A stretch of 42,434 nucleotides of DNA from Actinomycetes bacterium (GCA_029778715.1 JAKOPT010000162.1:1-42434); one strand, 5' to 3'. Shown: positions 7,769 through 17,007, numbered from the stretch's first letter. Notes: generated from the sequence alone by a model not told the origin. A program made the numbers and translations.

Positions 7769-8732
7769 CGGGGGAGAGGCGGCGCCGGGCCAGGGCGGAG
7801 AGGGCCTCGAGGACCACCCGGTTCGCCAATGCGGCCGTGATGTCCGCGTGGTCGTAGGGCGGGCTCACCTCGACGACGTCGATGCCGCACACGGGCAACT
7901 CCAGGCAGATGCGCCGGACCGCATCGAGCAACTCGCGGGCACTGAGGCCGCCCGGCTCGGGAGTGCCCGTGCCCGGCGCGTGTCCCGGGTCGCACACGTC
8001 GATATCGACCGACAAGAACACGCCCTCGCACTCGTCGGTCGCGATCGCGAACGCCTCGGTCAGGCACTCACCCAGCCCCCGGTGGACGATCTCGGTCATC
8101 TCGTACGACCGCATGCCCTGCGCGGCCATCCAGTCCAGGGTCGCCGGCCCGGGCCAGTAGCCCCGCAACCCGACCTGGAGGAACCGGTCGCCGCGCAGCG
8201 CCCCCGACTCGATGAGCCGGCGCATCGGCTGCCCGTGCCCCCAAAGCGACCCGAACTCGATGTCCCCCGTGTCCGCGTGCGCGTCGAAGTGGATCATCGA
8301 CACCCGCCCCGCGCCGAGCACGTTGGCGCACCCCTTGGCGTCGGGGAACGCGATCGAGTGGTCGCCGCCGAGGATCACCGGAATCGCTCCGGAAGCCACC
8401 ACGGCGGTCACCGCCGCCTCGACCGCCGCCAGCGACCGCTCGATATCCCCCGGCGGCATCTCGACATCGCCGGCATCGAGCACCCGCAGATCGACCAAAC
8501 CATCGGTGCGCAACGCGAGCGACGGACGGGACCCATCGTGGGGCAGGTAGTCGGTCGTGCGGATCGCCTGCGGCCCGAACCGGGTGCCCGGCCGGTACGA
8601 CGTGCCCCCGTCGAACGGCGCCCCGATGATGACGACGTCGGCACCGGCATACGTCTCCGGCTCGTCGAGGGTGCACCGCTCCACCCCCAAGAAGGTGACG
8701 TCCGGCCCGAATTGGGCACCGTAGCGACTCAT
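7758..8732 (-). CDS. Agmatinase-family ureohydrolase
   Basis: A 324-residue member of the arginase/agmatinase superfamily, which hydrolyses a guanidino compound to urea with a two-manganese centre. All metal motifs are present: GGDHSI, FDAHADTGD (DAHxD) and SVDIDVCDPGHAPGTGTPEP. Agmatine to putrescine is the most likely reaction, but guanidinobutyrate or guanidinopropionate cannot be excluded by sequence. The ATG at 8732 is preceded by AGGTGGAG and overlaps the stop of the MDMPI gene by 4 bases, so the two are translationally coupled. The last three codons and stop lie within the E1 inverted repeat, giving a C-terminus PDSR; the photolyase ends ADSR for the same reason. Confidence 0.85.
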   Translation of the reverse strand: MSRYGAQFGPDVTFLGVERCTLDEPETYAGADVVIIGAPFDGGTSYRPGTRFGPQAIRTTDYLPHDGSRPSLALRTDGLVDLRVLDAGDVEMPPGDIERSLAAVEAAVTAVVASGAIPVILGGDHSIAFPDAKGCANVLGAGRVSMIHFDAHADTGDIEFGSLWGHGQPMRRLIESGALRGDRFLQVGLRGYWPGPATLDWMAAQGMRSYEMTEIVHRGLGECLTEAFAIATDECEGVFLSVDIDVCDPGHAPGTGTPEPGGLSARELLDAVRRICLELPVCGIDVVEVSPPYDHADITAALANRVVLEALSALARRRLSPDSR

Positions 8733-9526
8733 GCCCACTCCACCTTTCCGGCTTCGCGCCAGCGATCGAGTATGCCGCCGGCATCCCCCACGCTGCCGCC
8801 CCGGTTCCACAGGGCGAGGTAGAGGTCGACGGCCGTGCCGGTCAGTTCGGTGTCGGCCGGTATGCCGCCGCCGGCGCCGGCAGCGACACGGGCGATGCGC
8901 ACCGGCCCGTCACCGACCTCGACCAGCCACGACACCAGCGCATCGAGCGGGCGGACGCGGACGGCATACGGACGGGACGAGCGCAGCCGGCCGCCGCGAC
9001 GCGACCAGAACCCCAACAGAAGCTCGTCGATGCCGTCCGCGGCCAGGTCCGCGCCGAACCACACGTCGTCGGCGGCGGGCACCCGGCCCAGGGCCGCGGC
9101 CAGGGCATCGACGGCGTGAATGGTGAGTTCGTGGGCCTGGCGACGGGCCCAGAACGCGCGGGCCGCCGGGGCGTTGGGCAAGAACACGAGCGCATCGAGA
9201 TCGTCTGGTGCCGCGCGCAGGCTCGCCGCCAGGTCCTCGGCACCGTGGCGTACCCAGGCGAGCGGGTCCGCGCTCGTGCGGCCCTCGGTTTCGAGGAGCG
9301 CGGCGTTGCCCATCGACTCGCGGTCGCCGCGCAGGGCGGCCCCGGCCCACCGGTGGACCATGCCCTGATGAGCGAGCAGGTCGAGGACGTCCCAGCCGGG
9401 GCAGGTCGGGACGGGCGCGCCGAGCCAGGTGGTCGCGGCATACCGGGTCAGCGCGTCCAGGGCGGCGTCGAACGCGGCGAGGTGGGCGTGGGTGTCGATC
9501 AACGTCGTCCCGGGCGCGTTGCTCAT
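8729..9526 (-). CDS. Maleylpyruvate isomerase family (DinB-like) protein, putative mycothiol-dependent enzyme
   Basis: A 265-residue protein. The N-terminal DinB-like four-helix domain has the metal/thiol-site pattern VPTCPGWDVLDLLAHQGMVH (about residues 40-60), including TCPGW and the His of LLAHQG. A C-terminal MDMPI_C-like domain ends in DLYLALWNR. Members of TIGR03083 are assigned to mycothiol-dependent reactions; only a few have known substrates. I chose the ATG at 9526, preceded by AGGGTGG, over the GTG at 9535. The stop overlaps the ureohydrolase start. The promoter region is shared with the divergent photolyase gene; only 47 bases separate the starts. Confidence 0.78.
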   Translation of the reverse strand: MSNAPGTTLIDTHAHLAAFDAALDALTRYAATTWLGAPVPTCPGWDVLDLLAHQGMVHRWAGAALRGDRESMGNAALLETEGRTSADPLAWVRHGAEDLAASLRAAPDDLDALVFLPNAPAARAFWARRQAHELTIHAVDALAAALGRVPAADDVWFGADLAADGIDELLLGFWSRRGGRLRSSRPYAVRVRPLDALVSWLVEVGDGPVRIARVAAGAGGGIPADTELTGTAVDLYLALWNRGGSVGDAGGILDRWREAGKVEWA

Positions 9527-9573
9527 GCCGGCCACCCTGCCACGGGGAAGGCGGTGGTGAGAAGGTGGGCGCC

Positions 9574-11040
9574 ATGACGAGTGTCCTGTGGTTGCGCCGG
9601 GACCTGCGCCGCCACGACCACCCGGCGTTGCTCGCCGCCGCGGCCGCCGGGCCGGTCGCGCCGCTCGTCGTCATCGACCCGCGGTTGTGGGCCGGTGCCG
9701 GTCCGGTTCGCCGCGCCTGGTATGCCGCCTCCGTCCGGGCCGCGGCCGGCGCCTACGGGGGCCGGCTCAGCGTGCGACTCGGGGACCCGCGGGTGGTCGT
9801 GCCGGCGTTCGCCTCCGGGGTCGGGGCCGGATCGGTGCACGTGAGCCGGGAGAGCACTCCGGCCGGCTCACGCCGCGATGCGGCCGTTGCCGCCCTGCTC
9901 ACGGCGGCGGGCGTGCGGTGGGTGGAGACCGGCACGCCGTATGCCGTGGGCCCGGGCTTGGTCACGAAGGCGGACGGGACGGCATACCAGGTGTTCACCC
10001 CGTTCCGGCGGGCCTGGGCGGCCCACGGCTGGCCGGCACCGGCGGGCGATCCGGAGCGACTGGAGTTGGTCGACGGCGGTGCGCAGGGTGCGGCGGCGGC
10101 GTTGGACGCCGACGCCGGCCGTGCCGCCGAGGCGGCCTTGGACGCCGCGCTCGCCGAGCCGGGGCTGCCCCACCTGCCCGAGGCGGGGGAGGGGGCGGCG
10201 CTCACGCGGTGGCGCGCGTTCCTCGACGGCGGGCTCGCGGCATACGGCACCGACCGGGACCGTGCCGACCTGGACGCCACCTCGGGGCTCTCGCCCTACC
10301 TCAAGGTGGGGGCGATCCACCCGCGCACCCTGCTCGCGGACCTGGCCGAGCGGCGCGAGGCGGTGCCCGGGGAGGGGGAGTCGCTCGAGCGGTTCGTCAC
10401 CGAGCTGGCCTGGCGGGAGTTCTACGCCGACGTGCTGTGGCGCCATCCGGGAAGCGCCTGGCGCGACCTCAAACCGGCGCTGGCCGGGCTGCGCTATGAC
10501 GCGCCCGAGGATGGCATCGCGGCGTGGCAGGCCGGGGAGACCGGCTATCCGATCGTCGATGCGGGGATGCGTCAGTTGCGCGCGACCGGGTGGATGCACA
10601 ACCGGGTGCGGATGATCACCGCGAGTTTCCTCACCAAGGACCTGCACGTGTGGTGGCCGGTGGGGGCCCGGTTCTTCCTCGACCACCTCATCGACGGCGA
10701 CCTCGCCTCGAACAGTCACGGCTGGCAGTGGGTCGCCGGCACCGGCACCGACGCCTCGCCCTATGTGCGGGTCTTCAACCCGGTCACCCAGGGGCGGCGG
10801 TTCGACCCGCGCGGGGATTACGTGCGGCGCTGGGTGCCCGAGTTGCGTCATGTGGGTGGTGCCGCCGTCCACGAACCGTGGGAGGTCCCCGACGGGTATG
10901 CCGCCGGCTATCCCGCGCGGTTGGTCGACCATGCGGCCGAGCGCGCCGAGGCGCTGCGCCGGTTCGCCGCCGCGCGCTCCCGCCTTCCCGCCCCGCCCGC
11001 TCCGCCCGCTCCGCCCGCTCCTCCCGCCGATTCGAGGTAA
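9574..11040 (+). CDS. phr: Deoxyribodipyrimidine photolyase (cryptochrome/photolyase family)
   Basis: A 488-residue class I-type photolyase that would repair UV pyrimidine dimers with blue light and FAD. It opens with VLWLRRDLRRHDHPAL (antenna/Rossmann domain). The FAD-binding domain shows YPIVDAGMRQLRATGWMHNR, then ASFLTKDLHVWW, DGDLASNSHGWQW and ASPYVRVFNPVTQ, all family hallmarks. The start follows GGTGGG by about 6 bases. The C-terminus has a PPA-type proline repeat made by a short repeated DNA tract, and the last codons (DSR, stop) are the left arm of repeat element E2. It lies 3.8 kb from the B12 photosensor gene, and LitR/CarH regulons in other bacteria often include photolyase; joint control here is an inference. 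Confidence 0.92.
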   Translation: MTSVLWLRRDLRRHDHPALLAAAAAGPVAPLVVIDPRLWAGAGPVRRAWYAASVRAAAGAYGGRLSVRLGDPRVVVPAFASGVGAGSVHVSRESTPAGSRRDAAVAALLTAAGVRWVETGTPYAVGPGLVTKADGTAYQVFTPFRRAWAAHGWPAPAGDPERLELVDGGAQGAAAALDADAGRAAEAALDAALAEPGLPHLPEAGEGAALTRWRAFLDGGLAAYGTDRDRADLDATSGLSPYLKVGAIHPRTLLADLAERREAVPGEGESLERFVTELAWREFYADVLWRHPGSAWRDLKPALAGLRYDAPEDGIAAWQAGETGYPIVDAGMRQLRATGWMHNRVRMITASFLTKDLHVWWPVGARFFLDHLIDGDLASNSHGWQWVAGTGTDASPYVRVFNPVTQGRRFDPRGDYVRRWVPELRHVGGAAVHEPWEVPDGYAAGYPARLVDHAAERAEALRRFAAARSRLPAPPAPPAPPAPPADSR

Positions 11041-11075
11041 TAACGCACGGATCCCCCGGCGTTTTTACCTCGAAT
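11030..11075. repeat. 46-base inverted-repeat element, copy E2
   Basis: Same length and ends as E1, in the opposite orientation; its reverse complement differs from E1 at two loop bases (19 and 20 of 46). It lies between the convergent photolyase and dioxygenase genes. The left arm supplies the stop codon of the photolyase. Confidence 0.85.
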
Positions 11076-11102
11076 GGTGGGGGATGAGGGGGCGAGTCGG
11101 AG

Positions 11103-11873
11103 TCAGTCGAGTTGCCAGGAGCGCTTGGACAGGCCGTACCAGAAGCCGCCGATCATGCTCCGACTCGCGCCGCCGCCGCTCGCGGCCCCGAGGGCGACAT
11201 AGATCGGCGCCCAGTGTTCAGTGCGGGGATGGGCCTCGCGGGCCGCGGGCGCCCGCCGGGCGAAGTCGAGCAGGGCGTCGATGTCCCCGGCCGCCATCGT
11301 CTCGGCGGCCCAGTGGTCGAACTCGATCGAGGGGGTCGGGGCCGGCGCATCGGCCGGCGCCCCCGGGTTGAACCACGCGAGATTGTGCGTGGTGAACCCC
11401 GAGCCCACGACGAGCACTCCCTCGTCGCGAAGCGGCGCCAACCGTTGCCCGAGCGCGTAGAGCCGGCGTGGATCCAGGGTCGGCAGCGACAGTTGCAGGA
11501 TGGGCACGTCCGCCGCCGGATACATCTCGACGAGGGGCACGTACGCACCGTGGTCGAGGCCGCGCGCCGGGTCCTGGTGCAGCGGCTCCCCGCCCCCGCC
11601 GAGGAGCCCGGCGACCGCCGCGGCGAGCGCGGGAGCCGGCGGCGCGGCATACGTCACCTCGTAATACTTCTGCGGGAAGCCCCAGAAGTCGTAGACCAGC
11701 GGCGTCCCCGCGGTCGTTGACGACACCGCGACCGGGGCCGCCTCCCAGTGGGCGCTCACCATGAGGATGGCCTGCGGCGCCGGTATGCCGCCTGCCCACC
11801 GCGCGAGTTCGGCTGGCCAGTGGGGGTCGTCGGCGAGTGGGGGCGCGCCATGACCGAGGTAGAGGACCGGCAT
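11103..11873 (-). CDS. DODA-type extradiol aromatic ring-opening dioxygenase (YgiD-like)
   Basis: A 256-residue protein when started at MPVLYLGHGAPPL. This matches the usual start and length (about 260) of the YgiD/4,5-DOPA dioxygenase family, class III extradiol enzymes with non-haem Fe or Zn. Marks are YLGHGAPP, VSAHWEAAPV, DHGAYVPLVEMYP and GSGFTTHNL, which carry the metal-binding His residues. An upstream in-frame ATG at 11954, formed by a TATGCCG motif, would add a 27-residue Ala-rich leader made of GCN codons; I judged it less likely but cannot exclude it. Neither start has a clear ribosome binding site. The substrate is probably a catechol-type compound; the natural one is unknown. Confidence 0.82.
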   Translation of the reverse strand: MPVLYLGHGAPPLADDPHWPAELARWAGGIPAPQAILMVSAHWEAAPVAVSSTTAGTPLVYDFWGFPQKYYEVTYAAPPAPALAAAVAGLLGGGGEPLHQDPARGLDHGAYVPLVEMYPAADVPILQLSLPTLDPRRLYALGQRLAPLRDEGVLVVGSGFTTHNLAWFNPGAPADAPAPTPSIEFDHWAAETMAAGDIDALLDFARRAPAAREAHPRTEHWAPIYVALGAASGGGASRSMIGGFWYGLSKRSWQLD

Positions 11874-11975
11874 CCGGGGCGAGGGCGCGGCGGCTGCGGA
11901 GGCGGCGGCAGCAGCGGAGGCGGCGGCAGCAGCGGCGGCGGCGGCGGGCGGCATACGGGTCACTGTGACACACCC

Positions 11976-12021
11976 ATTCGAGGTAAAAGCGCCGGGGGAT
12001 CCGTGCGCTATTACCTCGAAT
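11976..12021. repeat. 46-base inverted-repeat element, copy E3
   Basis: The third copy has the same orientation as E1. It differs at stem position 14 (A to G) with the matching change at position 33 (T to C), so the base pair is kept. Unlike E1 and E2 it lies between divergent genes (dioxygenase and topA), so a terminator role alone does not explain it. Confidence 0.85.
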
Positions 12022-12142
12022 GGCGGGGCGACCACTGGCGAACCCGGTTTGCACCAGGCCCCCTAGCGGGCGTTACGGTGTCGCGGGGTCCGCCACGTCG
12101 GGAGCAGCGACGAATCCGCTGCACGTGCCGGGACCAGAACGG

Positions 12143-14983
12143 ATGGCACGGATGGCAACACGCAGCACGACCGGCACGGGTCGCAAACTCGTCATTGTCG
12201 AGTCCCCGGCCAAGGCCCGCACCATCGCGGGGTACCTGGGCAAGGACTGGGACGTCGAGGCGTCGGTCGGGCATATTCGTGACATCCCCACGCCGAGCGA
12301 GATGCCGCCCGAGGTCAAGCGCGGCCCGTTCGGCAAGTTCGGGGTCAACATCGAGGCCGACTTCGAGCCCTACTACGTCGTCGACTCGGACAAGCGCAAG
12401 AAGGTCGCCGAACTCAAACGGGCGCTGCGCGCCGCCGACGAGCTCTACCTCGCCACCGATGAGGACCGCGAAGGCGAGGCCATCGCCTGGCATCTCCAGC
12501 AGACCCTCCAGCCCAAGGTCCCCGTCAAGCGGATGGTCTTCCACGAGATCACCAAGGAAGCCATCCAGCGCGCCGCCAACAACACTCGCGACCTCGACAC
12601 GGCCCTCGTTGACGCCCAGGAAACCCGGCGCATCCTCGACCGGCTCTACGGCTACGAGATCTCCCCGGTCCTCTGGCGCAAGGTGCGCGCCGGCCTGTCG
12701 GCAGGGCGGGTGCAGTCGGTCGCGACCCGGCTCGTCGTCGAGCGCGAGCGGGAGCGGATGGCCTTCACGGCCGCGACCTACTGGGATGTGGAGGGCGACT
12801 TCACGCCCGACACCGCCGCCAACACCTTCACCGCGCGCCTGACCGGTGTCGACGGGCGCAAGGTCGCCACTGGCCGCGATTTCGCCGACGACGGCACCCT
12901 GACCAACGCCAAGGTCGTCCACCTCGACGCAGAGCGGGCCCAGGGCATCGCCGAGGCCGTCCGGGACGCGGCCGTCACCGTCACCGCCGTCACCGAGAAG
13001 CCCTACACCCGGCGCCCGAGCGCCCCCTTCACGACGAGCACCCTCCAGCAGGAGGCCTCCCGCAAACTCCGCCTGAGCAGCAAGAACGCCATGCGGGTGG
13101 CGCAGCGGCTCTACGAAAACGGCTACATCACCTATATGCGGACCGACTCCACGACCCTGTCGGAGTCCGCGCTCACCGCCGCCCGGCAGCAGGCCCGTGA
13201 CCTCTACGGCGCCGACTACGTGCCCGATGCCCCGCGCCGCTACGCGACCAAGGTCAAGGGCGCCCAGGAGGCCCACGAGGCGATCCGACCCGCGGGCGAC
13301 CGCTTCCGCACCCCGGCCCAGGTCCGCGGCGAGCTGCGCGGCGAGGAGTACGCCCTCTACGAACTCATCTGGAAGCGCACCGTCGCCTCGCAGATGGCCG
13401 ACGCGACCGGCTCGACGGCCACGGTGCGCCTGGGCGCGGACCTGGGGCACGCGGCATACGCCTCGACGGTGGAGTTCAGCGCGAGCGGCACCGTCATCAC
13501 CTTCCGCGGGTTCCTCGCCGCCTACGAGGAGGGCCGCGACGAACAGCGGGTCCAACGCGCCAAGGATGTCGCCGAGCAGGAGCGGCGGCTGCCCAAACTC
13601 GGCGTCGGCACCCCGCTCGACGTCCGCCGCGCCGAGGCTCTCGGCCACGAGACGAGCCCGCCGCCGCGGTACACCGAGGCCACCCTCGTCAAGGCGATGG
13701 AGGACTTGCGGATCGGCCGGCCGTCCACGTATGCCGCGACGATCGGCACCATTCAGGACCGCGGCTACGTCTCCACCCGGGGCAGCGCCCTGGTGCCGAG
13801 TTGGCTCGCGTTCGCGGTGACCCGGTTGTTGGAGGAGCACTTCGCCCACCTCGTCGACTACGACTTCACCGCGACCATGGAGGACGGGCTCGACGCGATC
13901 GCGGCCGGGGATCAGGGGCGGGTCGCGTGGTTGAAGCGGTTCTATTTCGGTGAGGAGGGGCATTCGGCGCAGGGGTTGCGCAACCTCGTCGCCGACCTCG
14001 GGGACATCGACGCTCGGGGCATCTCGACGATCGACATCGGCGAGGGGATCGTCGTGCGCGTGGGGCGCTACGGCCCCTACGTCGAGACCGCCGACGGGGC
14101 CCGGGCGACGGTCGGGGACGACATCGCCCCCGACGAACTCACCCCGGCGCGGGCCCGCGAGATCCTCGCCGGTGCCGCCGACGACGGGCGCGAGCTCGGC
14201 GTCGACCCGGCCACCGGCCTGCAGATCATCGCCAAGGCGGGGCGTTACGGGCCCTATGTCACCGAGGTGTTGCCCGAGCCGGCCGAGACCGACGGGGAGT
14301 CGGCGACCGCCAAGCGGGCGCGGGCGAAGGTCAAGCCGCGCACGGCCAGCCTGTTCAAGGACATGGACCTCGCGACGGTCGATCTCGACACGGCGCTGCG
14401 GTTGCTGTCGCTGCCGCGGGTCGTCGGGGTCGGTCCCGACGGGGTGGAGATCACCGCCCAGAACGGGCGCTACGGGCCCTACCTGAAGATGGGCACCGAC
14501 TCACGCACGCTGGCCTCGGAGTTGCAACTCTTCGACATCACCCTCGAGGAGGCGCTGGCGATCTATGCCGAGCCCAAGCAGCGCGGCCGGGCCGCGGCCA
14601 AACCCCCGATGGCCGAGTTCGGTGAGGACCCCGTGTCGGGCAAGAAGGTCACCGTCAAGGACGGTCGTTTCGGGCCGTACGTGACCGATGGCGTGACCAA
14701 CGTGACGATTCCCCGGGGCGTCGACCCGGCGGACCTGACCGCTGAGCGGGCCTACGAGATGTTGGCCGACAAGCGCGCGCGGGGACCGGTGGCCCGCAAG
14801 GGTGCCAAGAAGACCGCGGCGAAGAAGACCGCAGCCAAGAAAACCACCGCGGCCCGCACGACGGCGGCGAAGAAGACGACGGCTGCAGCCAAGAAGACCG
14901 CCGCGAAGAAGACCGCGACGGCGCCCACGAAGAAGACCGCAGCGAAGAAGGCGGCCGCGCCACGACGCGCGGCCACCGAGTAG
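12143..14983 (+). CDS. topA: DNA topoisomerase I (type IA)
   Basis: A 946-residue enzyme that relaxes negative supercoils. The Toprim domain opens with KLVIVESPAKARTIAGYLG and carries DEDREGEAIAWH. The catalytic Tyr is Y331 in GYITYMRTDSTTLS. Further marks are SAGRVQSVATRLV and GRPSTYAATIGTIQ. C-terminal repeat domains each contain a GRYGPYV-like motif (four or five copies), as in actinobacterial topoisomerases that lack zinc fingers. The last 60 residues are a KKTAAK-type Lys/Ala repeat tail, known in this phylum to aid DNA binding and processivity. The start is ATG 12143 or ATG 12152; ribosome binding sites are weak for both. Ten bases later the acyl-CoA ligase gene begins. Confidence 0.95.
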   Translation: MARMATRSTTGTGRKLVIVESPAKARTIAGYLGKDWDVEASVGHIRDIPTPSEMPPEVKRGPFGKFGVNIEADFEPYYVVDSDKRKKVAELKRALRAADELYLATDEDREGEAIAWHLQQTLQPKVPVKRMVFHEITKEAIQRAANNTRDLDTALVDAQETRRILDRLYGYEISPVLWRKVRAGLSAGRVQSVATRLVVERERERMAFTAATYWDVEGDFTPDTAANTFTARLTGVDGRKVATGRDFADDGTLTNAKVVHLDAERAQGIAEAVRDAAVTVTAVTEKPYTRRPSAPFTTSTLQQEASRKLRLSSKNAMRVAQRLYENGYITYMRTDSTTLSESALTAARQQARDLYGADYVPDAPRRYATKVKGAQEAHEAIRPAGDRFRTPAQVRGELRGEEYALYELIWKRTVASQMADATGSTATVRLGADLGHAAYASTVEFSASGTVITFRGFLAAYEEGRDEQRVQRAKDVAEQERRLPKLGVGTPLDVRRAEALGHETSPPPRYTEATLVKAMEDLRIGRPSTYAATIGTIQDRGYVSTRGSALVPSWLAFAVTRLLEEHFAHLVDYDFTATMEDGLDAIAAGDQGRVAWLKRFYFGEEGHSAQGLRNLVADLGDIDARGISTIDIGEGIVVRVGRYGPYVETADGARATVGDDIAPDELTPARAREILAGAADDGRELGVDPATGLQIIAKAGRYGPYVTEVLPEPAETDGESATAKRARAKVKPRTASLFKDMDLATVDLDTALRLLSLPRVVGVGPDGVEITAQNGRYGPYLKMGTDSRTLASELQLFDITLEEALAIYAEPKQRGRAAAKPPMAEFGEDPVSGKKVTVKDGRFGPYVTDGVTNVTIPRGVDPADLTAERAYEMLADKRARGPVARKGAKKTAAKKTAAKKTTAARTTAAKKTTAAAKKTAAKKTATAPTKKTAAKKAAAPRRAATE

Positions 14984-14993
14984 ACCCGCCGTC

Positions 14994-16652
14994 ATGAACC
15001 CGTGGACCATCGCCACCACGATGGCCAAACGTGGCCTGTTCACCCCGACCTGGCCGCACCGCCAGTTGGGGCAGGTCGTGTCCCTCTTCACCTGGGGGTT
15101 CACGCTCATCGGCGAGGTCCGCCAGGCCGCGCAGGTGGTCCCGAACCAGGTCGCCATCCTCGATGAGGACCGCGGCACGGTGACGTATGCCGCGTTGTTC
15201 GAACGCGGCATACGGGCCGCGGCTGCGTTGCGGGACTTGGGAATCGCGCCGGGGGACCGGATCGCGCTGCTCGCCCGCAACCACGTCGGCGCTGTCGAGG
15301 TGATGCTCGGGGCGAGCGCCCTCGGCGTCGATCTGGTGTTGGCCAACACCGGGATGTCTGGGCCGCAGCTGGCCGCGATGGCCCGCGAACACGACGTGCG
15401 GCTGCTCGTCCACGACGCGGAGTTCGGCTCGGCCCTCGCCGAGATGCCCGACGAGCTGCGGTGCGTGGACGACACCGCGTTCGCTGCGGCGGTGCGGGGC
15501 GCGCGGGAGGTGGACCGCGGCATACCGAGCCGGGAGGGGCGCATCATCATCCTCACCTCGGGAACCACGGGTGCGCCGCGGGGTGCCGAGCGGCGGGCTG
15601 TCGGCGGGGTGGGGCCGCTCGTGTCGATCATCGACCGGATTCCGCTGCACGCCGGCGACCGGGTCCACATCGCTGCGCCGCTGTTCCACACGTGGGGATT
15701 CGCCGCGCTGCAGTTGAGTTTGGGCATGCACGCGACGATCGTGCTGAGACGCCGGTTCGAGGCGACGGCGACGCTGGACGCGTTGGCCGAGCATCGGTGC
15801 GAGGTGCTGTTTGCCGTCCCGGTGATGGCGCAGCGAATGCTCGACTCGCTGGGGGGCGGTGCGGCGGGCGCTGGCGATGCGGGTGGCGCGGGCTTGGGCG
15901 CGGCGGGCGCGGCGGGGAGCCCGCGGCATACGGCTCGGCAACGGATGCCGCGGCTGCGGGTGGTGGCCCTGTCGGGGTCACGGCTGCCGGCGGGGTTTGC
16001 CGGGCGGTTCATGGACGAGTTCGGGGAGGTGCTCTACAACCTCTACGGCTCGACGGAGGCGTCGTGGATTTGCATCGCGACCCCTGCTGACCTGCGCCGG
16101 GACCCGGACACGGCGGGGCGGCCGCCGCTCGGCACGGTCGTGCAGATCCTGGATGGTGAGGGGCGCGAGGTCCCCGAGGGGCAGGTGGGGCGCGTCTTTT
16201 GCGGGAACGATCTGACCTTCGAGGGGTACACGTCGGGGGAGGCGCGCGAGTTCGTGGCCGGCATGGTCTCGACGGGCGATCTCGGGCACGTGCGTGACGG
16301 TCTCTACTACGTCGACGGGCGCGAGGACGACATGATCGTCAGTGGCGGCGAGAACGTCTATCCCGGGGCGGTGGAGGGTTTGATTGCCGAGTTGCCGGCG
16401 GTGCTCGAGGTGGCGGTGGTCGGGGTGCCCGATGCCGATTTCGGGGAGCGACTGGCGGCCTTTGTCGTGCGCCGGCCCGGTATGCCGCTGTCGGCCAAGG
16501 CTGTTCGCTCGCGAATTCGGGCGGTCGGGGCTCGGCATCTGGTGCCTCGTGAGGTCGTGTTCCTCGCCGCCCTGCCCCGAAATGCAGCGGGCAAGGTGAT
16601 GTCCAGCGACCTGCGCGCCCACCCTCAGCTGCGTCGTGCTCCAGTGCCGTAG
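14994..16652 (+). CDS. Acyl-CoA synthetase, ANL superfamily (FadD-like)
   Basis: A 552-residue AMP-binding enzyme that would activate a fatty or aryl acid as acyl-AMP and then acyl-CoA. The phosphate loop LTSGTTGAPRG (187-197) has Arg where Lys is usual. YGSTEAS, STGDLGHV and DGREDDMIVSGGENVYP follow. The adenylating Lys is K534 in NAAGKVMSS. An unusual Gly/Ala-rich insertion (LGGGAAGAGDAGGAG onward, residues about 285-310) sits between the core subdomains. It is probably a surface loop grown by slippage in a GGC-rich tract. Similar to mycobacterial FadD proteins; chain-length preference cannot be told. It starts 10 bases after topA and may be cotranscribed. The repeat arrays begin just after its stop. 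Confidence 0.88.
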   Translation: MNPWTIATTMAKRGLFTPTWPHRQLGQVVSLFTWGFTLIGEVRQAAQVVPNQVAILDEDRGTVTYAALFERGIRAAAALRDLGIAPGDRIALLARNHVGAVEVMLGASALGVDLVLANTGMSGPQLAAMAREHDVRLLVHDAEFGSALAEMPDELRCVDDTAFAAAVRGAREVDRGIPSREGRIIILTSGTTGAPRGAERRAVGGVGPLVSIIDRIPLHAGDRVHIAAPLFHTWGFAALQLSLGMHATIVLRRRFEATATLDALAEHRCEVLFAVPVMAQRMLDSLGGGAAGAGDAGGAGLGAAGAAGSPRHTARQRMPRLRVVALSGSRLPAGFAGRFMDEFGEVLYNLYGSTEASWICIATPADLRRDPDTAGRPPLGTVVQILDGEGREVPEGQVGRVFCGNDLTFEGYTSGEAREFVAGMVSTGDLGHVRDGLYYVDGREDDMIVSGGENVYPGAVEGLIAELPAVLEVAVVGVPDADFGERLAAFVVRRPGMPLSAKAVRSRIRAVGARHLVPREVVFLAALPRNAAGKVMSSDLRAHPQLRRAPVP

Positions 16653-16657
16653 CAGGG

Positions 16658-16686
16658 GTCGTTCCCCGCGTGCGGGGTGGTTCCCC
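16658..16686 (+). terminator. GC-rich hairpin after the acyl-CoA ligase gene
   Basis: CCCCGC-GT-GCGGGG is flanked by GTCGTT and TGGTTCCCC. It may end the fadD transcript, although no T-run follows. The shape resembles one type I-E CRISPR repeat, but no second copy at spacer distance exists. Confidence 0.35.
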
Positions 16687-16690
16687 TCGT

Positions 16691-16831
16691 CCTACCGTGC
16701 AGTAGGTGTGGTGCCTGACGTCCTACCGTGCGGTTGGTGGGGTGCCCTACGTCCTTCCGTGCAGTTGGTGGGGTGCCTGACGTCCTACCGTGCAGTAGGT
16801 GGGGTGCCTGACGTCCTACCGTGCAGTTGGT
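16691..16831 (+). repeat. 31-base tandem repeat, array A (about 4.5 units)
   Basis: Units start at 16691, 16722, 16753, 16784 and 16815, exactly 31 bases apart; the last is cut after 17 bases and runs into the 28-base core at 16832. The consensus opens CCTACCGTGCAGTWGG and ends GGTGCCTGACGT. CCTAC and GTAGG can pair within some units. There are no unique spacers between units, so this is a minisatellite, not a CRISPR array. Confidence 0.9.
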
Positions 16832-16859
16832 GTTGCGATCGCCCCACTTCTTGCAGGGT
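16832..16859 (-). repeat. 28-base core repeat, copy a
   Basis: On the plus strand it reads GTTGCGATCGCCCC then ACTTCTTGCAGGGT. Its reverse complement matches the first 28 bases of the 107-base units at 18703 and later, allowing purine-purine or C/T changes. The same core ends arrays B and C. Confidence 0.8.
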
Positions 16860-17007
16860 AGGTTGCTTGGGCCTCGGGGGTTGGAGGGCGCATGGCTCTC
16901 GCGGATTCGACGATTGATCCCCAGGCCCCGCGCATGTCGCTCGCCCACACCTCGGTGGATGCCCATGGGCCCGTCCTGCACCTGCCGTTCGCCCTCGTCT
17001 GTGACGC

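Noticed and set aside
16658..16686. Orphan type I-E CRISPR repeat (CCCCGCGTGCGGGG hairpin)
   Set aside because: A single copy; no second copy about 61 bases away and no cas genes. A GC hairpin after a gene is more simply a terminator-like structure.
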